DNA of 64,000 bases from Achatina immaculata (GCA_009760885.1 CM019713.1:81842131-81906130), one strand, 5' to 3'; shown: positions 23,201 through 34,422, numbered from the stretch's first letter. Numbers and translations are program-made. The notes: generated from the letters alone by a model not told the origin.

Positions 23201-24330
23201 AAACATTTCAACAAAAAATGATTACCTCAGAATTTCCCTGGCCTTAATGTGGGTCACGAACTGAAGGTGGAAGTGACTACATAGTGACTTAACACGTGAA
23301 CAACAGAAGGCCATTGACGAGGAGGGAGATGAGGCTAAAAGGCTGGAAGGAAAACTCGTTTAGTCGTAAGTTGCCGCTGAAGTGATGCAGACTTGGCACA
23401 GCCTCCCCCCCCCCCCCCCCCCCCCCCCCCCAGGATCGTATTTTTCCCAGCATTCCTCTAAAAAATGGCGTAAAATAGCCTCTTTGGACCCGCGAACATT
23501 TCTGAGCATTACCGCGACACCCGATACCCGGCCCGCCACCCACGGAGAGACACGGTCCTGCACGTCATTGTGCGGCTGTATATCACATCAGCCTCTTCCC
23601 CAGGGACCGTCTGAGCCGCTGGCTGTCAGGTCTGGGACGAACATTGTCAACACAGCCACTCACAAAAAACACACACACACACACACACACAACCACCGCC
23701 TGGAACTACGGACTCCAGAAAGAAATCAAGCAGCCATGTTAAAGTAAACTTCCCTTGTGTTGATTTAAGCAATTTTCTCGGAGTTCCAAACATCTGTGGA
23801 ACGCCAGAAACGCTCTTGTCCTCTCCTGCAGAGGTTAAAAGATGTACCCCTTGTTATACCCTTGGTAGACCAAAACGTGCTCGTGCGATTTCTGGCACGC
23901 ATTTAAAGTCCTCTAAATCATCAAGGCTCGAAATGTCTGTCGTCCAGGGGCTCCAAGCAGCAGGCCCTGGGAGTATTTGCTTGTGCCTGGAATCCCTGGT
24001 ATCTCTCTTCGCAGAGTTCTTTCAGCTCATGTCAGTGGCATGTTCCACAGCAGAAAGTATTTCACGGCCTTGAATATATTTACCAGAGCAACGAAAGTGA
24101 TTATAGTTTAGCAACAACTCACAAGACCTCTGGGAGTCATGACCCAGAGAGGGGTCCACCCCCCCCCCCTTTAGTGTCAGGAGTTTAATAGGGCCGAAAC
24201 ACTTGTCTGGGGGGGGGGGTACTTCCTCTGATGATCTGAAGGAACTATGTTGTTGTTCCGCTCTCTACAGTAGAGAGTTTCCTGCATATAGGAGGAACAT
24301 CGGAGGCTGATATCATTGAAAACTTAATCT
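23201..24330. other. Unassigned sequence with homopolymer runs
   Basis: Contains C27 at 23405-23431, (CA)n near 23672-23690, C9 near 24160 and G10 near 24210. No gene recognised. Confidence 0.5.
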
Positions 24331-24409
24331 TCTAGTCACAATACTTTACCTTTCTCTAACAAAAGTGCACTAAACATGTTGAAAACAAAAAGCCATTAAA
24401 AACACCAGA

Positions 24410-24645
24410 ACCAGGCAGTTAAAATATTTCGGTCAAACCAAGCGCCTTGATACAATGATCAAACAATAGTCCAGGGAAAACTGAAAGGGAAAAAAGAGCG
24501 AAAGGACGACAACAAAACAGACGGTTGCATAAGAGAATTCAAAATAACAGCAAGAGTTCCTGGAGGCAACCCGACTCTCTGCTAAGAGACATACGAACCT
24601 GAAGAAGAAGAAGAAAAAGAAGAAGAAGAAGAAGAAGACACCAAG
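24410..24645 (+). mobile_element. Decayed LINE tail ending in GAA run
   Basis: Reads LKYFGQTKRLDTMIKQ-like text, then GKGKKERKDDN, and ends in (GAA)n at 24600-24640. The match to the KYFGHIKRHD...GKRKRGR C-terminus of non-LTR elements is weak but in order. Confidence 0.55.
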
Positions 24646-25095
24646 AGATGTACTGGATTCAGCTTAGCCAGGCGCTCCGTGAAAACAACGGAACAGAGCA
24701 AAATTTGTGGATTATTGGAGTCAAATTTCCCAGCGGAGAGGTCACATGATGATGATGTAAACAACCGGACTCCACATCTGGCAAAATCAGCAAAAAGAGA
24801 AGCTGTTCAGCAACATGACGCTCGACAAATCCCGCAACAGAATACATCCACCTTCCTCAAAGCCGTTCTCTGAGACGAAAAGTAAGGCTTCTAATAGCAC
24901 CATGTAAAAGACTTAATACTTGCTAAAACAATACAGCCTGTTTTCAGACTTCTCCACCAACGCCACTGGAACTTTACCCTGACTGTAGACATCAAATTTG
25001 TATATTCTTTTTACTGTATGCTCAGATGCTGAGCAATAAGAAACAACTATTTCACCACAGACAGCGATAAGGCAATAACAAGACTATACTATTCA
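24646..25095. other. Unassigned unique sequence
   Basis: No convincing ORF or repeat. It lies in Irx intron 5. Confidence 0.4.
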
Positions 25096-25129
25096 TGAAC
25101 TCTTTGTTAGGATGTGTCCGTGTTCAGCC

Positions 25130-25560
25130 ATAGTCTTAACAATTGCTGCAGCTATACTTGTTGTAACAACTACATGGGGGATTACTGCAGCCATATGTGT
25201 TGTAGCAGCTACATGGGAGATTACTGCAACCATATGTGATGTAGCAGCTACATGGAAGATTACTGCAACCATATGTACTGTAGCAGCTACATGGGAGATT
25301 ACTGCAACCATATGTGATGTAGCAGCTACATGGGAGATTACTGCAGTCATATGTACTGTAGCAGCTACATGGGAGATTACTGCAGCCATATGTGATGTAG
25401 CAGCTACATGGGAGATTACTGCAACCATATGTGATGTAGCAGCTACATGGGAGATTACTACAGCCATATGTACTGTAGCAGCTACATGGGAGATTAATGC
25501 AACCATATGTGTTGTAGCAGCTACATGGGAGATTACTATTGCGTTTTGTAACAATTGCAC
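25130..25560. repeat. 39-bp minisatellite, about 11 copies, open on both strands
   Basis: The unit is GCAGCTACATGGGAGATTAC + TGCAACCATATGTGATGTA. Period 39 is 13 codons, so + (AATWEITATICDV) and - (ISHVAATSHMVAV) frames are both open. There is no start, splice or flanking coding context. Confidence 0.94.
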
Positions 25561-25739
25561 GGGACAGTTACAACAGAAGCTATACTTGTAACAACCACAT
25601 CAGACTTAATACTTCCACTTTTCCTACTTCTGTAATCACGAACCTTTCTTTGCTCTCTCCTAGAGCGATCACTCATCCAAGACATTCCTGGATACGACAG
25701 ACAAATGAAGGGCGCTGTTAAAACAGACAACTTGACACT

Positions 25740-26085
25740 TAAGTCTGACTTAATATCTTACTCTTCCCTCTCCATCCCCCACACGGCCGTCCCACGCCTG
25801 TCTACACGGCGTGTTGCATTCTGGGCTACAAGAAATCTAAATCAAGACTCCGGACTCTCATAAATCATAACGGGAGGGCCTTATCATGCAGATAGACAGA
25901 GGCCAAATGCTCCTAAGTGTCTGTCTGGGCAAACAAGGTGCCTGGACATGATAAATAAGCGTCACAGCTTGATAAGAGTGTTACTGAAGACAACAGACTT
26001 GTCTGAGTCGACAGGAGAAAGCCAGAGGTAAGTGCGACTTTCACGGGTCTGCTAAAAAATAGGCTCGCCTGGTTCTGAGATCACC
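25740..26085. promoter_or_regulatory. Candidate intronic regulatory element (unique block)
   Basis: About 300 bp of high-complexity sequence in intron 5 without repeats, with TTATCATGCAGATA, TGATAAATAAG, TTGATAAGAG (GATA/homeodomain-like words). It stands out against surrounding arrays. Function is inference only. Confidence 0.25.
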
Positions 26086-26089
26086 TGGA

Positions 26090-26555
26090 GGCAAATTACA
26101 GGTGAATGGGATGTTGAGGTTAATAAGTTACGTGAGTGGGACACTGGGTGTAGGAAAGGTGAGTGGGACACTGGAGCTTAGGAAGTCAGGTTAGTGGGAC
26201 ATTGGAGTTTAGAACGTCAGGTGAGTGGTACACTGAGCTATAGAAAGTCAGGTGAGTGGGACACTGAGGTATAGGAAATCACATGAGTGGGACACTGGAG
26301 TTTAGGAAGTCAGGTGAATGGGGCACTGAGGTATATGAAGTCAGAGACACTGGGATGTCTGAAGTCAGATGAGTGGGACACTGGGGTGTAGGAAGTCCGA
26401 TGAGTGGGACACTGGGGTGTAGGAAGTCAGATGAGTGGGACACTGGGATGTAGGAAGTCCGATGAGTGGGACAATGAGGTGCAGGAAGTCAGGTGAGTGG
26501 GACACTGGGGTGTAGAAAGTCAGGTGAGTGGGACACTGAGGTGCAGGAAGTCAGG
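26090..26555. repeat. 31-bp minisatellite with repeated CAGGTGAGTG donor-like motif
   Basis: About 14 units of roughly GAAGTCAGGTGAGTGGGACA + CTGGGGTGTAG. Many units contain CAG|GTGAGT on the + strand, antisense to Irx. Some carry CAGATGAGT or CCGATGAGT instead. Confidence 0.9.
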
Positions 26556-26850
26556 TTAACGTCATGTTTGGTGAACCATAGCCGATCAAGACCTTGTCAC
26601 ACCTCTTCGCTTGTTACCCCAGTAACAGGGCTCACCTGGCTAACGGAGCAAGGATAGCCGTAGTCCGCGTGGTGGTGGGAGTCTGCTAAAGAAGTATTGC
26701 ACACCACCTGCTTTTTTTTTTTAAAAAGCTCCAAGTAAGACCGAAAAAATAGCCAACGCTCCACTCCCAATCCGAACCGATGTTGTGCCTCAACATCTTC
26801 ATAAAATTGGCTGCAGCAGACATCAAGCTCGCAGAACTAAAACTCTTACA
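26556..26850 (+). mobile_element. SINE-like family A copy
   Basis: Starts near GTCATGTTTGGTGAACCATA and contains GCCGATCAAGACC, the GTCTGCTAAAGAAGTATTGC segment, TGTTGTGCCTCAACATCTTC and GGCTGCAGCAGACATCAAGC, co-linear with 40575-40885. Confidence 0.85.
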
Positions 26851-26984
26851 ATCACTTAATAAAAATCAAGGGTGGGATTGTACGTGAAAGAATGTAAGAC
26901 AACAGGGCCTTGACAGACAGTTATTCAAGTATTAAGTTAATGGCTTAAAGTCGAGAAACTGTCAGAACCCAATCTCAAGATTCT

Positions 26985-27370
26985 GCCTTAAAACAAAGGA
27001 CCGCTTTGTGACTTGTAATCCGCAATCTCCAGGCATTCGCCTCCCCGCTAAACAAACACAATTTGGTGTCGCGGCCTTATCTCGTACATTCTTTGCCCTG
27101 TTCTGGACAAGCCGAGACATTGTCGAGCAACATCATACCATGCTCGAGTTGTATTTTGGGATGGGGCGATAAGTGTGTAGAAATGGACGGGCAAATAAAT
27201 AATGGAAGAAATGAGTGGCAAGAACACCGCCAGAAAGCAGGCGCGCATTCGAGATGAACAAGATAGAGTGTGGGTGAGCAAGCACTGGCGAAGTTTTGAT
27301 AATTGTTCGGGCTACCCACGTGACACACGCACCCGAAAGTGTGATAGCGCGCATGACTGAAATAGAAATA
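26985..27370. promoter_or_regulatory. Candidate intronic regulatory element (unique block)
   Basis: High-complexity, CpG-containing block with GGGCAAATAAATAATGG, TTTTGATAATTGTTCGGG and CCCACGTGAC (E-box). Short ORFs on both strands lack motifs. The regulatory role is inferred from composition only. Confidence 0.25.
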
Positions 27371-27394
27371 AAAATAAAGCCATGTAATAAGGAA

Positions 27395-27480
27395 ACTGAA
27401 GGGAGATAATGAGGACCTGAAAGGGAGATAATAAGGACCTGAAAGGGAGATAATAAGAACCTGAAAGGGAGAGAAGCCAC
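27395..27480. repeat. 21-bp repeat, about 4 copies
   Basis: The unit is CTGAAAGGGAGATAATAAGG + A, ending at about 27478. 27481-27930 is unassigned AT-rich sequence. Confidence 0.88.
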
Positions 27481-27934
27481 ACGGCAGTATACAAGATTGT
27501 TGTTCCTTTTCGCTCAGAAATGTCTATTTAAAGAAATGCTTAAAAGATGAACATTTAAACAGAGGCAGAAAATTTGACACATTATGCATATTTATTAAAT
27601 AATATATTTTTAAAAGACCGATACAGAATTATTTAATCTCGATTTAACAAACTGCACATGCAAAAAAAAAAAAAACGAAGAAGAAATTTCATGAAAGTAT
27701 GATAGTTGTTATTAAACATACACAGCATTTTGTTCCCTAACGGACAGCAAAGAAAAGATCTATAGATGTTTATTGTTCTAGGAAAACATGACATGACATT
27801 AGAGTCTGATATTTTAGAGAACCTAGAAAAAAATGCTCATATGCAAGGGAAGTGTCAAAAATATATGTTTATAAAAGTGTTATCAATATCATTACATTCT
27901 GGGGACGTCCATTATAGCGACGGCTATATGCTTT

Positions 27935-28360
27935 TGGTTACCATACTCCATCGTTTGGTTACCATACTCCATCATTTGGCTACCACACTTTATCATTTAG
28001 TTACCATACTCAATCATTTGGTTACCATACCCCATCATTTGGTTACTATAATCCATCATTTCTCTACGATACCCCCTTTGTTTGGATATCATACTTACAT
28101 CATTTGGTTACCAAGCCTGCCTCATTTGGTTATCATACCCCCATCATTTCTTTACCATACCCCTTCATTTGGATATCACACTTACGTCATTTGGTTACCA
28201 TACCCCCATCATTTGGTTACCATACTCCCATCATTTGTTTACCATACCCTTCATTTGGATATCACACTTACGTCATTTGGTTACCATACACCCATCATTG
28301 GGTTACCATACCCCCATCATTTGTTTTTCACACTCCCTATCATTTGGTTATCATAATCAC
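27935..28360. repeat. CATTTGGTTACCATACCCC minisatellite
   Basis: About 22 units of 18-20 bp, with a higher-order alternation in the right half (CATTTGGATATCACACTTAC followed by GTCATTTGGTTACC). The ORFs here are artefacts. Confidence 0.93.
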
Positions 28361-28394
28361 ACTACAAGAACCCGCGCTACTACCCATGCCACAT

Positions 28395-28424
28395 CATGAT
28401 GATGATGATGATGATGATGATGAT
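28395..28424. repeat. (GAT)n microsatellite
   Basis: About ten GAT units. 28425-29060 after it is AT-rich and unassigned, with short (CA)n runs. Confidence 0.95.
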
Positions 28425-29187
28425 AAACTAACTCATTGACCAACAGTCACACACACACACAGGATGACACACATTTACACACACTGTGACAAACTATCCA
28501 CAGACGGCTAAATAATTCTTACTTGCCGGATGGCTATATCTACATACGTGTACATATGTGTAAAAACATAATACATACATACAAAAATAAAATTCTCAAC
28601 GCTCATAAATTATATGTAAGCGTGAACAGTTGTACTTTTAGATAGCCTATAAAATCTATATATTTACATATTCGCAAATAAATGTATACCGTGCAGCACA
28701 TTTACATGCAGATATACATTCAATTAATCATGCAATTTATAGATTTTCAAAACTCCATTTTAAAATCCATAATTCATAGCTTATCCGTGTAAATAGTAAA
28801 AGCCATTGGGAAAAATTTTTAATCCGTGAATTCTAAATAAGTAGTTTTATTCTCTGCACAACAGCCTTTGTGGCACTATGTTTTTTAAAGCCCTCACCGC
28901 CTTTGTGTTATCACTCAATTTACGTAGCTGAGGATTGTGTGGAAGGCTTATGTATTTCCCCCCCCCCCTCACACACACACACAATTTGCTGGTATGAGTT
29001 GGAGAGAAACAATATCTGTATTGACAGTTGTATTTTCTATAACTTGTGATGTTTATTCACATTTCAATCTGGTTCAACTGTGATCAAATACCAAGTTTTC
29101 CATCTCTCCCTTTTAATAAAAAACATTGTGCGTATTAAGCGAAATCCGCTTAACCGTTTTAGTGTCTGGTATTGTGGGAAGGCAAAC

Positions 29188-29420
29188 ATGGCGGAACAGA
29201 AGGCTGAAATGTGGATTACGTTTTCAAAAGCATCAGAGCAGATATGTTCTGAAGTGAATGGGCATTGTGCGATTAGAAGAAAGGAAGGGATAATCCAGGA
29301 AAAGTCTAAGCGCTATGCACCCTTGTGTAAAAACATGGCCGAGCTAATCGTCGCATATTACAATATAAATACACGAAAGGAGGCAGCATCGGGAGCAGTT
29401 GATTCTGTGTGTGAGTACAT
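29188..29420 (+). pseudogene. Unrecognised coding-like fragment, possibly Myb/MADF-like
   Basis: An ATG in good context (GGCAAACATGGCGG) at 29188 opens MAEQKAEMWITFSKASEQIC then SEVNGHCAIRRKEGIIQEKS and KRYAPLCKNMAELI, ending near GTGTGTGAGTAC, a possible donor. The W..F......C.EVN......R....I.EK..RY pattern loosely resembles Myb/SANT-like DNA-binding domains found in transposon-derived genes. No second exon is found. Family not established; it may be transposon debris. Confidence 0.3.
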
Positions 29421-29469
29421 TTGTGTGTGGGTCTGTGTGTGTGTGTGAGTGAGGGCAGGTCGCTGTGGT

Positions 29470-29820
29470 GTTCGGCAAGGTGTAGGGTGGTAATCTCTGA
29501 GGAAAAGACCGACACGGCGGACCAAAGAGTCTAAATCTCCCTCTATTTGTACGCCTCTTACAATCCAGACCACACCCCTTCAGCTGGAAGTGATGTCCGG
29601 TACCGCTCCTTCCTTGGATCTTACTATGGCCTCTGTGAAGTAGAGGCAGCTGCACCTCCCTGTTTGAAAACCGTCGTGGTAAAAGATGTCCGGGACGTAA
29701 GCAACTGTTGCTTGGTCTTGTGAGCTGAAGCTGAGGACGTGGTGAGGGGTGTCAATGTCTGTCAATGTCGTGTCTGAGGACAAGCGGCACTGGACTTCCA
29801 GTCTCCACACTTCTCACACG
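29470..29820 (-). pseudogene. Unrecognised frameshifted coding-like segment
   Basis: The minus frame 29810-29580 reads DTPHHVLSFSSQDQATVAYV then PDIFYHDGFQTGRCSCLYFT, and after a frame change IVRGVQIEGDLDSLVRRVGL. Its composition is protein-like rather than repeat-like, but I recognise no family. It could be a transposon remnant. Confidence 0.25.
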
Positions 29821-29931
29821 TCACTGGTAAGTCCGTTGTTCTGACAGCTATTCTTTGAACTGTCGGCACAACAAAGGGTGACATGATCGGTATCATACGT
29901 GGTCGCCTTTTCTTACCTACCTTCAGGTGTC

Positions 29932-30001
29932 ACGTCTAGATCTGAACTACGGGTCACTGGCATGAGAGGCAAGTGCGCTAGCCGTTTCGCTACACGGGTG
30001 A
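29932..30001 (-). mobile_element. tRNA-derived SINE head
   Basis: Minus strand has TAGCGAAACGGCTAGCGCAC (A-box-like) followed about 40 nt later by GTAGTTCAGATCTAG (B-box-like). Spacing fits a tRNA-derived polymerase III promoter. It does not fold into a clean tRNA by eye, so it is not called a tRNA gene. Confidence 0.5.
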
Positions 30002-30053
30002 CATAAAATATCAGATGGTGTCATTTGCGAACAGCGTATATTTTCTGACGGCC

Positions 30054-30218
<165 letters not shown>

Positions 30219-30229
30219 AAGATATTCAT

Positions 30230-31085
30230 TTATTCATTCACTCATTCTATCTATCGGTGTGTCTGTCTGTCTGCCTGTTTGTCTGTGTCTTCTATTTTAA
30301 TCAAGATCTAAACATATGGAAAAATAAAAAACAAATTTTCTATGTTAAAAAAAAAGAAGAAATGTGACCCTATCATGGACATAAATAATCCCAGGCATGT
30401 TAACTTTCTCAAAAATTCCCCTCATCACCTGTCAGAATCCCCCTGTTCTGATTCTAATTACAGAATGTGTACAACCTCTCACGCGCGAACCTCTTTCACA
30501 ACCACTCGACCATGACCAGGTTTCTCACCGTAGCCACCACACGGTGGGGAGTGTTGAGAAAGAAGCGTGAAAAGACACATTGTGTCAACGTGGAGAAGTC
30601 TGCATTCACTTCTTTGAAAAGACACTGAACGGGATTTGGAGCAGTGAGGACTCTCGTGAATAAGCCAGTACCCAAACCTTCCAGGACGCGGCTGAAAGAG
30701 CAGCGCCCTGAATTAGCCTAGAATGTGGTTCGGTCTTTGAGGTCTTCTGACACGGATCTTTTCTTGGCGGAGATCTTTGGGTCTTCCTACATCTGACAGA
30801 TGGCAAATTAATTGGGAGAAATAGCTTTTCTAGAATTCTGGAAGATTTTAAAGTGGTAGAGGTGGGAAAAAAAGGTGGTGGGGGGAGATTTTACTGTGGA
30901 AGTTTAGCTGAAACAGTATGGGGGGGGGGGGGAGTATCACATGAACTGAGACCTTCTGTGACAGGGTGTCCTAGAAGTTGTTTGGGGTTTGTTTGCACGT
31001 TTGTATTTCTTAGTAAGGCAAGATAAATAAATTACACACACAGTCAAAAGAGGAGAAACAAAACGCAAGAGGAACACGAATGAAC
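30230..31085. other. Unassigned sequence in Irx intron 5
   Basis: A G13 run lies near 30920. The short minus ORF at 30606-30806 has no motif. Confidence 0.4.
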
Positions 31086-31089
31086 TTTA

Positions 31090-31375
31090 TGTTCACCTGG
31101 TGAAGAATTGTGTAAGCATGTTTCATCTTACATTTTGCCTGTTTCATATTATTGTGTAAGCATGTTCATCTTACATTTTGCCTGTTTCATATTATTGTGT
31201 AAGCATGTTCATTTTACATTTTGCCTGTTTTATATTATAAAGAATTATGTAAGCATGTTCATCTTACATTTTGCCTGTTTTATGTTATAAAGAATTGTGT
31301 AAGCGTAATTGTTAAGCGTAATTCTGTAAGCGTGTTCATCTTACATTTTGCCTGTTTCAAATTATAAAGAATTGT
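31090..31375. repeat. Tandem repeat with TGTAAGCATGTTCATCTTAC
   Basis: Five to six units of 44-60 bp; each has the 20-mer followed by ATTTTGCCTGTTTCATATTA. Confidence 0.92.
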
Positions 31376-31594
31376 GTAATCATAATCAACTGACATTCTG
31401 TCCCGTATTTGCCAAACTTCGCCATATTTACAGACACGTGACTGAGTACAAGTACAGTACCCAGGAAACTCTCTACTGCAGACAGCGGAACAACACAACT
31501 CCTTCAGATCATCAGAAGAAGTACCCACCCCCCACCCCTTTTTCAGACAAGTGTTTTGGCTGGGTCATGACTCCCAGGGGTCTTGTGAGTTGTT

Positions 31595-31715
31595 GCTTTT
31601 TTTTCTTCTTTCTTTCTCGTCCTGGGATTGAACCCGTGATCTTCCAGTTAGCACTGCACTTTGAAGTGCATCTTAGCGATTTAGCTACGGAGGACCGGTA
31701 TTGGTTGTGACAAAC
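31595..31715 (-). mobile_element. tRNA-derived SINE
   Basis: On the minus strand TAGCTAAATCGCTAAG (A-box-like, 31689-31674) is followed by GGTTCAATCCCA (B box, 31634-31623). The downstream sequence AGGACGAGAAAGAAAGAAG is A/G-rich, as in a SINE body. Not an intact tRNA. Confidence 0.6.
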
Positions 31716-32400
31716 GAAATTATTTATGTTCTCAATGCTTGTTTCGCATACTCCACAGCCAGCATGAGGCCTTTTCTGCTGTTTCTGAAAGGCTTTTCAT
31801 TGCCCTTGCTCTTGCTTGTCCCTTTATTCCCAGTTGCTTACATAGGTCGTACGCTGATGTTGCTACGAATCCCCTTGCTCCCACTTCTACAGCTATCACT
31901 TTTGCCCTGATTCCTGCCCCCTGCCTTAGTTGCTTGATCAGATCATTGTACTTCTTACACAAGTAATCATAGTGTAATCGTAACCAACAATAATAAAACA
32001 GGAATTGAAAAAGCTAAACTAAGAACATTTGGGAGAGGAATTATTGAAACTCAAGGCCTTAGTTCCACGAACTTCAGACAGCCTTATTAAAAAAAAAAAG
32101 GGGGGGGGGTTTGACATAACTTAAAGCTCGTATTAACATTTACAACAAAGTTAACTTCCCATCATAACAAAACAAAATCCCATACACCAGCGGATGGATA
32201 TTTTCAGAGACACCAGCTCAGTCAGTGGCGCGCGCCTAGATGCCAGTGGCGCCTAGCCGAATCAGACTATTCTGTTTGACGTTGCATTACATTGATTCTT
32301 TTCAAGCGTATAAAGTTTTTTCTTGCTAATTTTTTTTTTTAACATCTTCAATAAATGAATCTTTCAGATAATTGTTTGTTAAGAGTTGGTTTCGTTTATA
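31716..32400. other. Unassigned sequence
   Basis: Opposed frames at 31732-31966 have no motif and look like overlapping chance ORFs or old transposon debris. G10 near 32100. Confidence 0.35.
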
Positions 32401-32401
32401 A

Positions 32402-32944
32402 CAAAGGCTCTTAACCTTGTGTCCAAGGATTGCATAGGGGTCCACAGAAGTATTATTTAGGGCCCTCAGACCATCAAATGTAATGGCTCGATTAAAGGCG
32501 AAATATTATCTTCATATCAGTTCTATTTATTTATTTTTTTAAATGAGGGGTCCACAGTTATTCACAAGCTGATAAGGGGGTCCACTGTTATTCTCAAGCC
32601 GGTAAGGGGGTCCACAGTTATTCTCAAACCAGTAAGGGGGTCCCACAGTTATTCTCAAGCCGGTAAGGGAATCTGCGGTTATTCTCAAACCGTTAAGGGG
32701 GTCCAGAGTTATTCTCAAGCCGGTAAGGGGATCCACAGCTATTCTCAAGCCGGCAAGGGGGTCCAGAGTTATTCTCAAGCCGGTAAGGGGGCTCACAGTT
32801 ATTCTCAAGCCAGTAAGAAGGTCCACGGTTATTCTCAAGCCGGTAAGGGGGTACACAGCTGTTCTCAAGCCGATAAGGCGGTCCACAGCTGTTGCCAGAC
32901 CGAAAAATGGGCCCATGGTTTAAACACAGTCTTAAGAACCAGTG
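32402..32944. mobile_element. hAT-like MITE carrying an internal minisatellite
   Basis: Left end CAAAGGCTCTTAACCT and right end (reverse complement CACTGGTTCTTAAGACT) are imperfect inverted repeats of the CAGNGGTTCTTAA type common in hAT-derived MITEs. The interior is largely the 31-bp array at 32545-32900. The 8-bp flanks do not match well, so exact ends are uncertain. Confidence 0.5.
32545..32900. repeat. 31-bp minisatellite, about 11 copies
   Basis: The unit is GGGTCCACAGTTATTCTCAA + GCCGGTAAGGG. The first partial unit, GGGGTCCACAG, also appears near 32437 in the left arm of the MITE-like element. Confidence 0.93.
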
Positions 32945-33419
32945 GCTGTGAATATCGTAAGCCGATGAAATGTTTAGCTGCACAAAGTGTTTCTGGACAA
33001 AAGTGATATTTCATGAAACAGGAGGGTTATAGACACATTCTTCACTCCTTTATTTGTGGTATATCATTTTACTTTTCACAATTGCAGCATTTCTGTTTTG
33101 CATGTGAAATTTACTTTGGAGAAGAACAAACAACAGAAATGATTTATAACGTTCGTCAGAATGATTGTTTTAGTGGGGGTTTTTTTTTTGTAAGGAAAGA
33201 AACATTATTTTCAAACTGTCATCTTCATCAAGAAAATATTGACTCAGGCGTAGAGTCCGGTTTATGTTCATGTCAGAAGTCTTTTTGAGCAAGAAAGAAC
33301 TGGGCGTGTATGTGTGTGGTTTGATTAAATATAAACATAAACAAAGATAAGCAAACACATGCCTCCAGAAGAAGTAGTCAGACTAAACAAATGAACTCAC
33401 GTATTCTACGGGCGTGAAC

Positions 33420-34080
33420 AAAAAAGGAGGGTATAAACACTAAAAGATGCTTAAAAACTAAACAAATGAACAGACGATATGCAAGGAATAAAAGACACCA
33501 AAAGACTAAATTAATGAACAAAAGACACACAAAATATTAAATTAATGAACTAAAGACAAAAAAAAAACTACGCTAATGATCACAACACACATAAAAACTC
33601 AATTAGTGAACAAAAGACAAACAGACTAAATTAATGGACAAAAGACAAAAAGACTACATTAATGAACAAAAGACACGCAAAGACTAAATTAACGAACAAA
33701 AGACAAACAGACTAAATTAATGAACAAAAGACACACACAAAGACTAAAGTAATGAACAAAAGAAAGGAGACTAAATTAAAGGACAAAAGACAAACAAACT
33801 AAGTTAATGAACAATAGACACACAAAGACTAAATTAATGAACAAAAGAAAGAGGACTAAATTAAAGAACAAAAGAAACACAGACTAAATTAAAGAACAGA
33901 CACACAAAGACTAAATTAATGAGCAAAAGAAAGAAGACTAAATCAAAGAACACAACACAAAAAGACTAAATTAAAGAACAAAAGACACACACAAAAAAAG
34001 ACTAAATTAATGAACACAAGAAAAAAAAAAGAGACTAAATTAAAGAACAAAAGACAAAAAGGACTAAATTAAGTCATAAA
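33420..34080. repeat. A-rich minisatellite, about 23 copies
   Basis: Units of about 24-33 bp around GACTAAATTAATGAACAAAA + GACACACAAA. It ends about 125 bp downstream of the Irx exon 5 donor. 32950-33419 is unassigned. Confidence 0.92.
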
Positions 34081-34205
34081 CAAAAAAGTCATAAATAAAA
34101 AAGTCATAAACATAAAAAGAAGCATAGAAATGAACAAAGAGAGCTGAATATAAACAGAAACTATCAAACATGGACACAACAGCCAGCACAGAGCACACAT
34201 CTTGC

Positions 34206-34422
34206 CTGGTGACAGAAGCGGCGACGACGGTTTCGATGAGGTTATATCAAGATCCTGGTGCTGCGGTGAGATAACGTCCCTCCGCCTGCTCTCTCCGCTG
34301 TCGTCGTCGTCCTCATTGTTGTCCACGTCGTCGCTGCCGTCCTCGCTTCTGTTCCTAGGTGACCAGGTCATCTTGTTCTCCTTCTTAAGCCTCCGCCTGG
34401 CATTGGCGAACCACGTGGACAC
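34206..34422 (-). CDS. irx: Irx exon 5: recognition helix and acidic region
   Basis: A 217-nt exon: 72 codons plus one base. It opens after TCATCCCAG and encodes [20 protein letters not shown], homeodomain helix 3 with Ala at position 50 as in Iroquois proteins, then an Asp/Glu-rich segment ([11 protein letters not shown]) and a Ser/Pro-rich tail ending LLSP. No suitable GT donor fits: the nearby GTGTGC would shift exon 6 into a quick stop. CAG|GCAAGA, a GC-type donor at 34205-34204, leaves one base (phase 1), exactly what exon 6 needs to make Gly. I therefore infer a GC-AG intron. The open frame running on to 34069 is intronic readthrough. Confidence 0.92.

Noticed and set aside
31732..31966. 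Opposed ORFs of about 75 codons
   Set aside because: Mutually antisense frames with Ala/Leu bias and no motif; likely chance.
34069..34205. Extension of Irx exon 5 coding to 34069
   Set aside because: Past the GC donor the frame becomes MCALCW and hydrophobic low-complexity text, and would remove the IRO-box exon.
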